The translations under genes were made by a program, and so were the position numbers. This document shows, piece after piece, positions 4,521-7,626 of a stretch of 7,626 nt of DNA. Numbering within the stretch: position 1 is the first letter of the stretch; each line of letters opens with the position of its first letter. Source of the stretch: Tannerella sp. (GTDB taxonomy: Bacteria > Bacteroidota > Bacteroidia > Bacteroidales > Tannerellaceae); contig JAIRYY010000254.1 of NCBI GenBank assembly GCA_031267485.1, positions 1-7,626 of the forward strand, written 5' to 3'. The notes under the pieces were generated by a model that did no database searches, was not told the origin of the DNA, and was given only the letters and a program-made list of their open reading frames with translations.

Positions 4521-5453
4521 ATGCCGTTAAACTTACAGAAAAATCTTCCCGCGATAGAATTGCTGAAAAAGGAACACATCTTCGTCATGGATTCGCTTCG
4601 CGCATCGGAACAGGACATACGCCCACTCCGCGTAGTGGTGCTCAACCTGATGCCGTTGAAAATCACGACGGAAACCGACCTCGTCCGCCTGTTAAGCAAT
4701 TCGCCCCTGCAGGTTGAACTTGATTTCATGAAGATAAAAGGACATCAGCCGAAAAATACGCCGATAGTACACATGCGGAAATTTTACAGGGAGTTCGATT
4801 CGATATGCGGCGACTGCTACGACGGCATGATTATTACAGGCGCGCCCGTCGAACAGATGGATTTCGAGGACGTCACCTATTGGGACGAGCTGAAATGCAT
4901 ATTCAACTGGTGCCGCACGAACGTCACATCCACGCTGTACATCTGCTGGGCGGCGCAGGCGGGGCTTTATCACTTTTATGGCGTTCCCAAACACAATCTC
5001 GACGCAAAGAAATTCGGCGTCTTCAAGCACTTCGTGAACGACCCCTACCAGCCCGTCTTCCGCGGCTTCGACGATGAATTTTACGTGCCGCACAGCCGTC
5101 ACACGGAGATTCGGCGGGAAGACATCCTGAAAACGCCGCAGCTGAAACTGCTTTCGGAAAGCGAAGAGGCCGGCGTCTACATGGTTATGGCGCGCGGAGG
5201 GCGCGAATTTTTCATAACCGGCCATTCCGAATATGCGCCCGGCACGCTGCACGATGAATACATGCGCGACCTGCAAAAAGGCCTGCCGATACATGTTCCC
5301 GAAAACTACTATCCGGGCGACGACCCCTCCCGGCCGCCCCTGGTTCGCTGGCGCGGACACGCCAACCTGCTGTACACCAACTGGCTCAACTATTATGTAT
5401 ATCAGGAAACGCCCTACCATATAGAAGACATAAGGAACCTGGGTGATTTATGA
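4521..5453 (+). CDS. metA: Homoserine O-acyltransferase MetA (probably O-acetyltransferase)
   Basis: A full-length 310-residue member of the MetA/HTS family, which transfers an acyl group from acyl-CoA to the hydroxyl of L-homoserine and commits it to methionine synthesis in the cytoplasm. It begins with the family signature MPLNLQKNLPAIE and has LNLMPLKITTETD (41-53), the oxyanion-hole Lys47, the nucleophile Cys142 in ICWAAQAG, and the His235/Glu237 pair in GHSEY, which complete the catalytic set. The conserved segment FVPHSRHTE appears here as YVPHSRHTE (188-196). Residue 111 in TGAPVEQMDFEDVTYW is Glu; Gly at this position goes with succinyl-CoA in the E. coli enzyme, and Glu with acetyl-CoA, so O-acetylhomoserine is the likely product. 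The stop overlaps the next start by 4 nt (ATGA), indicating co-transcription. No promoter or riboswitch is clear in the 68-nt leader. Confidence 0.96.
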   Translation: MPLNLQKNLPAIELLKKEHIFVMDSLRASEQDIRPLRVVVLNLMPLKITTETDLVRLLSNSPLQVELDFMKIKGHQPKNTPIVHMRKFYREFDSICGDCYDGMIITGAPVEQMDFEDVTYWDELKCIFNWCRTNVTSTLYICWAAQAGLYHFYGVPKHNLDAKKFGVFKHFVNDPYQPVFRGFDDEFYVPHSRHTEIRREDILKTPQLKLLSESEEAGVYMVMARGGREFFITGHSEYAPGTLHDEYMRDLQKGLPIHVPENYYPGDDPSRPPLVRWRGHANLLYTNWLNYYVYQETPYHIEDIRNLGDL

Positions 5454-7327
5454 TAACCGCCCGTCCCATAGAACTGCTTGCACCGGCCAAAAATCTCGAC
5501 TGCGGCATGGAAGCGGTTCGCCACGGCGCGGATGCCGTCTATGTGGGCGCACCGACATTCGGCGCGCGCGCTGCCGCGGGGAACTCCGTCGACGACATAC
5601 GGACGCTGTGCGACTATGCGCACATCTATGACGTCCGCGTGTACGTGGCGCTTAACACCATATTGAGGGATGACGAGCTGAAGATTGCGGAACGCATGAT
5701 ACGGCAGCTGTACGACGCCGGAGCCGACGCGCTCATCGTGCAGGACATGGGAATCACGCAGCTTGACATCCCGCCGATACCGCTTCATGCAAGTACGCAG
5801 GCAGACAACGCGACGCCCGGAAAAGTGGAGTTTCTCCACCGGGCCGGTTTCGGACAGATTGTGCTGGCGCGGGAACTGACGCTTGAAGAAATCCGGAACA
5901 TATCCGCACACGTCCCGGACGCCACCCTCGAAGCTTTCATACACGGGGCATTATGCGTAAGTTACAGCGGGCGCTGTTACCTGAGCGCCGCCCTGTGCGG
6001 ACGCAGCGCCAACCGGGGCGAATGTGCGCAGTACTGCCGCCTGCCTTATTCGCTCGTTGACCGGGACGGACAGGCCGTGCAGGAAAACAGACACCTGCTT
6101 TCGCTGAAAGACCTGAACCGCTCCGACGACCTGGAAGCGATGATGCTCGCCGGAATTTCCTCCTTCAAGATAGAGGGGCGGCTGAAGGACGTTTCTTACG
6201 TGAAGAACATCACCGCCCATTACCGGCGTGAAATGGATGCCGTTTTCGCCGCCAATCCCGCTTTTTACCGTTCTTCGTCGGGACATTCGTCGTTCACTTT
6301 CACGCCATGCCCGGAGAAGAGCTTCAACCGCGGATTCACTTCGTATTTCCTGCACGGCCGCGATTTGGATATCGCTTCGCCCGACACCCCGAAATCCATT
6401 GGCGAACCCGTCGGTACCGTCAAGGAATTGAAAGGTAACTCGTTCACCGTGGCCGGTCTGAAGCCAATCCATAACGGCGACGGACTGGCGTTTTTCAACT
6501 CGCGCGGAGAACTTGAGGGTTTCAGGGTCAACCGCACCGAAGCAAACCGCATCTTTCCGCAGGGAATCACGGATGTCCGCAACCGGCCGGATGCCGCGAC
6601 GTCCCGGAAACTGCCGGCCGTAAAACCCGGCATGCCGCTGTACCGGAATTTCGACCGGGATTTTGAGCGCCTGCTGGCGCAACCGTCGGCAACGCGCAAA
6701 ATCGGCGTCCGGGTGGAGTGGGGGGATTACCCCGATGGATTCGTGCTTGCAATGACCGATGAATCGGATGCGCGCGTCGTAATCGCACGTCCGTTTGCCG
6801 GTGAAATCGCCCGGACTCCGCAGGACGGCAACGTGAAAGCGCAGCTTGGAAAACTGGGCAGCACGCCGTTTGAAGCGGAACAGATAATCCTTTCCACCGC
6901 GAAGAATTACTTTGTCCCCTCGTCACTGCTCAACGACATGCGCCGCGAGGCGGTCGACAAATTACTGTCGGTACGCCGGATGCGTTTCCGCCGCCGCTAT
7001 GCGAAACGGTCGGCATGCGGCGGCGAAGCTATCTATCCGCAGCAGAAACTCGACTATACGGCGAACATATCAAACCGCGAAGCGGAGCGGTTCTATAAAA
7101 AACACGGCGTGACGGAGCTGGAACCCTCGTTCGAGGACAAGCCCCGCGACGGCGTACCGCTGATGTACACAAAACACTGCCTGCGTTACAGCCTGGGCTG
7201 GTGCCCCACGCTCCAGGGGAAAAAATCGCCTTACGGAGAGCCGTATTTCCTTGCATACAAAGACCGGCGCCTGCGTCTGGCGTTCGACTGCAAAAAATGC
7301 CGGATGCTTGTGTACGATTCAAAATAA
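5450..7327 (+). CDS. U32-family protein, RlhA-type (putative 23S rRNA hydroxylation factor)
   Basis: This 625-residue protein has the U32 'peptidase' barrel at its N-terminus: RPIELLAPAKN (5-15), GADAVYVGAP (26-35), LHASTQADN (112-120) and the complete U32 signature EAFIHGALCVSYSGRCYLS (161-179). Cysteines 169, 176, 183, 192 and 196 supply candidates for an iron-sulfur cluster of the kind shown in UbiU/UbiV. KIEGRLK (240-246) and FNRGFTSYF (292-300) follow, then a beta-rich region from about 315 (SIGEPVGTVKEL). The length is close to E. coli RlhA, needed for hydroxylating C2501 of 23S rRNA, and much longer than UbiU, UbiV or TrhP. A C-terminal set Cys577, Cys585, Cys614 and Cys617 may bind a second metal. 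Older annotations call such proteins collagenases; hydrolytic activity is doubtful. It overlaps metA by 4 nt. Family firm; exact RNA target inferred. Confidence 0.9.
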   Translation: MITARPIELLAPAKNLDCGMEAVRHGADAVYVGAPTFGARAAAGNSVDDIRTLCDYAHIYDVRVYVALNTILRDDELKIAERMIRQLYDAGADALIVQDMGITQLDIPPIPLHASTQADNATPGKVEFLHRAGFGQIVLARELTLEEIRNISAHVPDATLEAFIHGALCVSYSGRCYLSAALCGRSANRGECAQYCRLPYSLVDRDGQAVQENRHLLSLKDLNRSDDLEAMMLAGISSFKIEGRLKDVSYVKNITAHYRREMDAVFAANPAFYRSSSGHSSFTFTPCPEKSFNRGFTSYFLHGRDLDIASPDTPKSIGEPVGTVKELKGNSFTVAGLKPIHNGDGLAFFNSRGELEGFRVNRTEANRIFPQGITDVRNRPDAATSRKLPAVKPGMPLYRNFDRDFERLLAQPSATRKIGVRVEWGDYPDGFVLAMTDESDARVVIARPFAGEIARTPQDGNVKAQLGKLGSTPFEAEQIILSTAKNYFVPSSLLNDMRREAVDKLLSVRRMRFRRRYAKRSACGGEAIYPQQKLDYTANISNREAERFYKKHGVTELEPSFEDKPRDGVPLMYTKHCLRYSLGWCPTLQGKKSPYGEPYFLAYKDRRLRLAFDCKKCRMLVYDSK

Positions 7328-7362
7328 ATCACGCCTGTTTCGCATATCTGCTTTAAAAATCG

Positions 7363-7370
7363 TATTTTTG
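7363..7370 (+). promoter_or_regulatory. -7 promoter element of the lipocalin-like lipoprotein gene
   Basis: TATTTTTG matches the Bacteroidetes -7 consensus TAnnTTTG and lies 20 nt before the ATG at 7391. About 21 nt upstream is a TTTC (7338-7341), a poor match to the TTG -33 element. The gene is probably transcribed separately from the metA-U32 pair, whose last stop is 35 nt earlier. Confidence 0.65.
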
Positions 7371-7390
7371 CATCCCGAAAATGATGAATC

Positions 7391-7626
7391 ATGATGAAAA
7401 AATATGCGCTTATATTTCTGCTTCCGATGCTCCTTGCGGCATGTGACAAGGTCACGACGCCGCAACTGGTCGGCAAATGGCAGTTGAGGACGGTCGAAAA
7501 AAACGGCATCGAGACGGCCGTAGATACGGTATGGTATAATTTCCAGTCGGAATCTGTTTTCATGCTGCAGGTATACGTGCCGCAGCGGGACACGTTTTTA
7601 CAGCTTCCCGGCCTGAAAAAACAGAA
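7391..7626 (+). CDS. 5' part of a lipocalin-like lipoprotein gene
   Basis: The gene runs off the window; 78 codons are visible. MMKKYALIFLLPMLLAAC is a lipoprotein signal peptide with the lipidated Cys at 18. The mature start DKVTTPQLVGKWQLRTVEKN contains the GxW motif (VGKWQL) that opens the first strand of small Bacteroidetes lipocalin-like domains, followed by alternating strands (TVWYNFQSESVFMLQVYVP). ATGs at 7391 and 7394 are adjacent and in frame; either may be used. It is probably an envelope protein that binds a hydrophobic or other small ligand, but only the first strands are seen, so the domain call is moderate. It has its own -7 element just upstream. Confidence 0.75.
   Translation, partial: MMKKYALIFLLPMLLAACDKVTTPQLVGKWQLRTVEKNGIETAVDTVWYNFQSESVFMLQVYVPQRDTFLQLPGLKKQ

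Noticed and set aside
5414..6682. Two long minus-strand frames opposite metA and the U32 gene
   Set aside because: They lie antisense to genes with complete family motifs, show no domain, signal or start context, and are compositional shadows.
5450..7327. Secreted collagenase or protease
   Set aside because: No signal peptide is present, and the cysteine pattern and length fit RNA- or quinone-hydroxylation-type U32 proteins better than a protease.

Overview
The window looks like a chromosomal segment of a Bacteroidales-type bacterium (Bacteroidota). The evidence is three promoters with the Bacteroidetes -7 element TAnnTTTG, no obvious Shine-Dalgarno sequences, a BACON-domain lipoprotein, several short lipoproteins, a TlpA-like thiol-disulfide lipoprotein, and AT-rich heptamer spacers. 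The species cannot be named from the sequence alone.

Layout. (1) Positions 1-1500 are visibly more AT-rich than the rest. They hold the 3' end of an unknown gene, an unknown lipoprotein gene bracketed by two inverted REP-like palindromes and a 15-bp direct repeat, a NimA-like flavin-binding protein of the pyridoxamine-oxidase fold, and an apparent gene remnant starting right at the stop codon of that gene. (2) Positions 1497-1704 are noncoding and contain an imperfect palindromic repeat with an 11-bp stem. (3) Positions 1705-3900 hold two divergent lipoprotein genes: a BACON plus endonuclease/exonuclease/phosphatase protein on the minus strand and a TlpA-like thioredoxin-fold protein on the plus strand. 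Their back-to-back promoters show that both translation starts lie inside the longest open frames. (4) Positions 3901-4074 are a noncoding spacer of degenerate 7-nt repeats containing a 24-bp perfect inverted repeat. (5) Positions 4075-7327 run in one direction: a VOC/glyoxalase-fold protein, MetA (homoserine O-acyltransferase, probably acetyl-CoA dependent), and a long U32-family protein of the RlhA type that overlaps metA by 4 nt. (6) A promoter and the 5' part of a lipocalin-like lipoprotein gene end the window.

How the genes relate. metA and the U32 gene are almost certainly co-transcribed and probably translationally coupled, linking the first committed step of methionine synthesis to an iron-sulfur RNA-hydroxylation-type enzyme. 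The VOC gene may be in the same transcript, but a strong hairpin separates it from metA. The other genes look like independent envelope or housekeeping functions. I found no CRISPR array, transposase, phage gene, RNA gene or convincing defence system. The most unusual material is in the intergenic repeats and the left-hand gene cassette, not a new multigene system.
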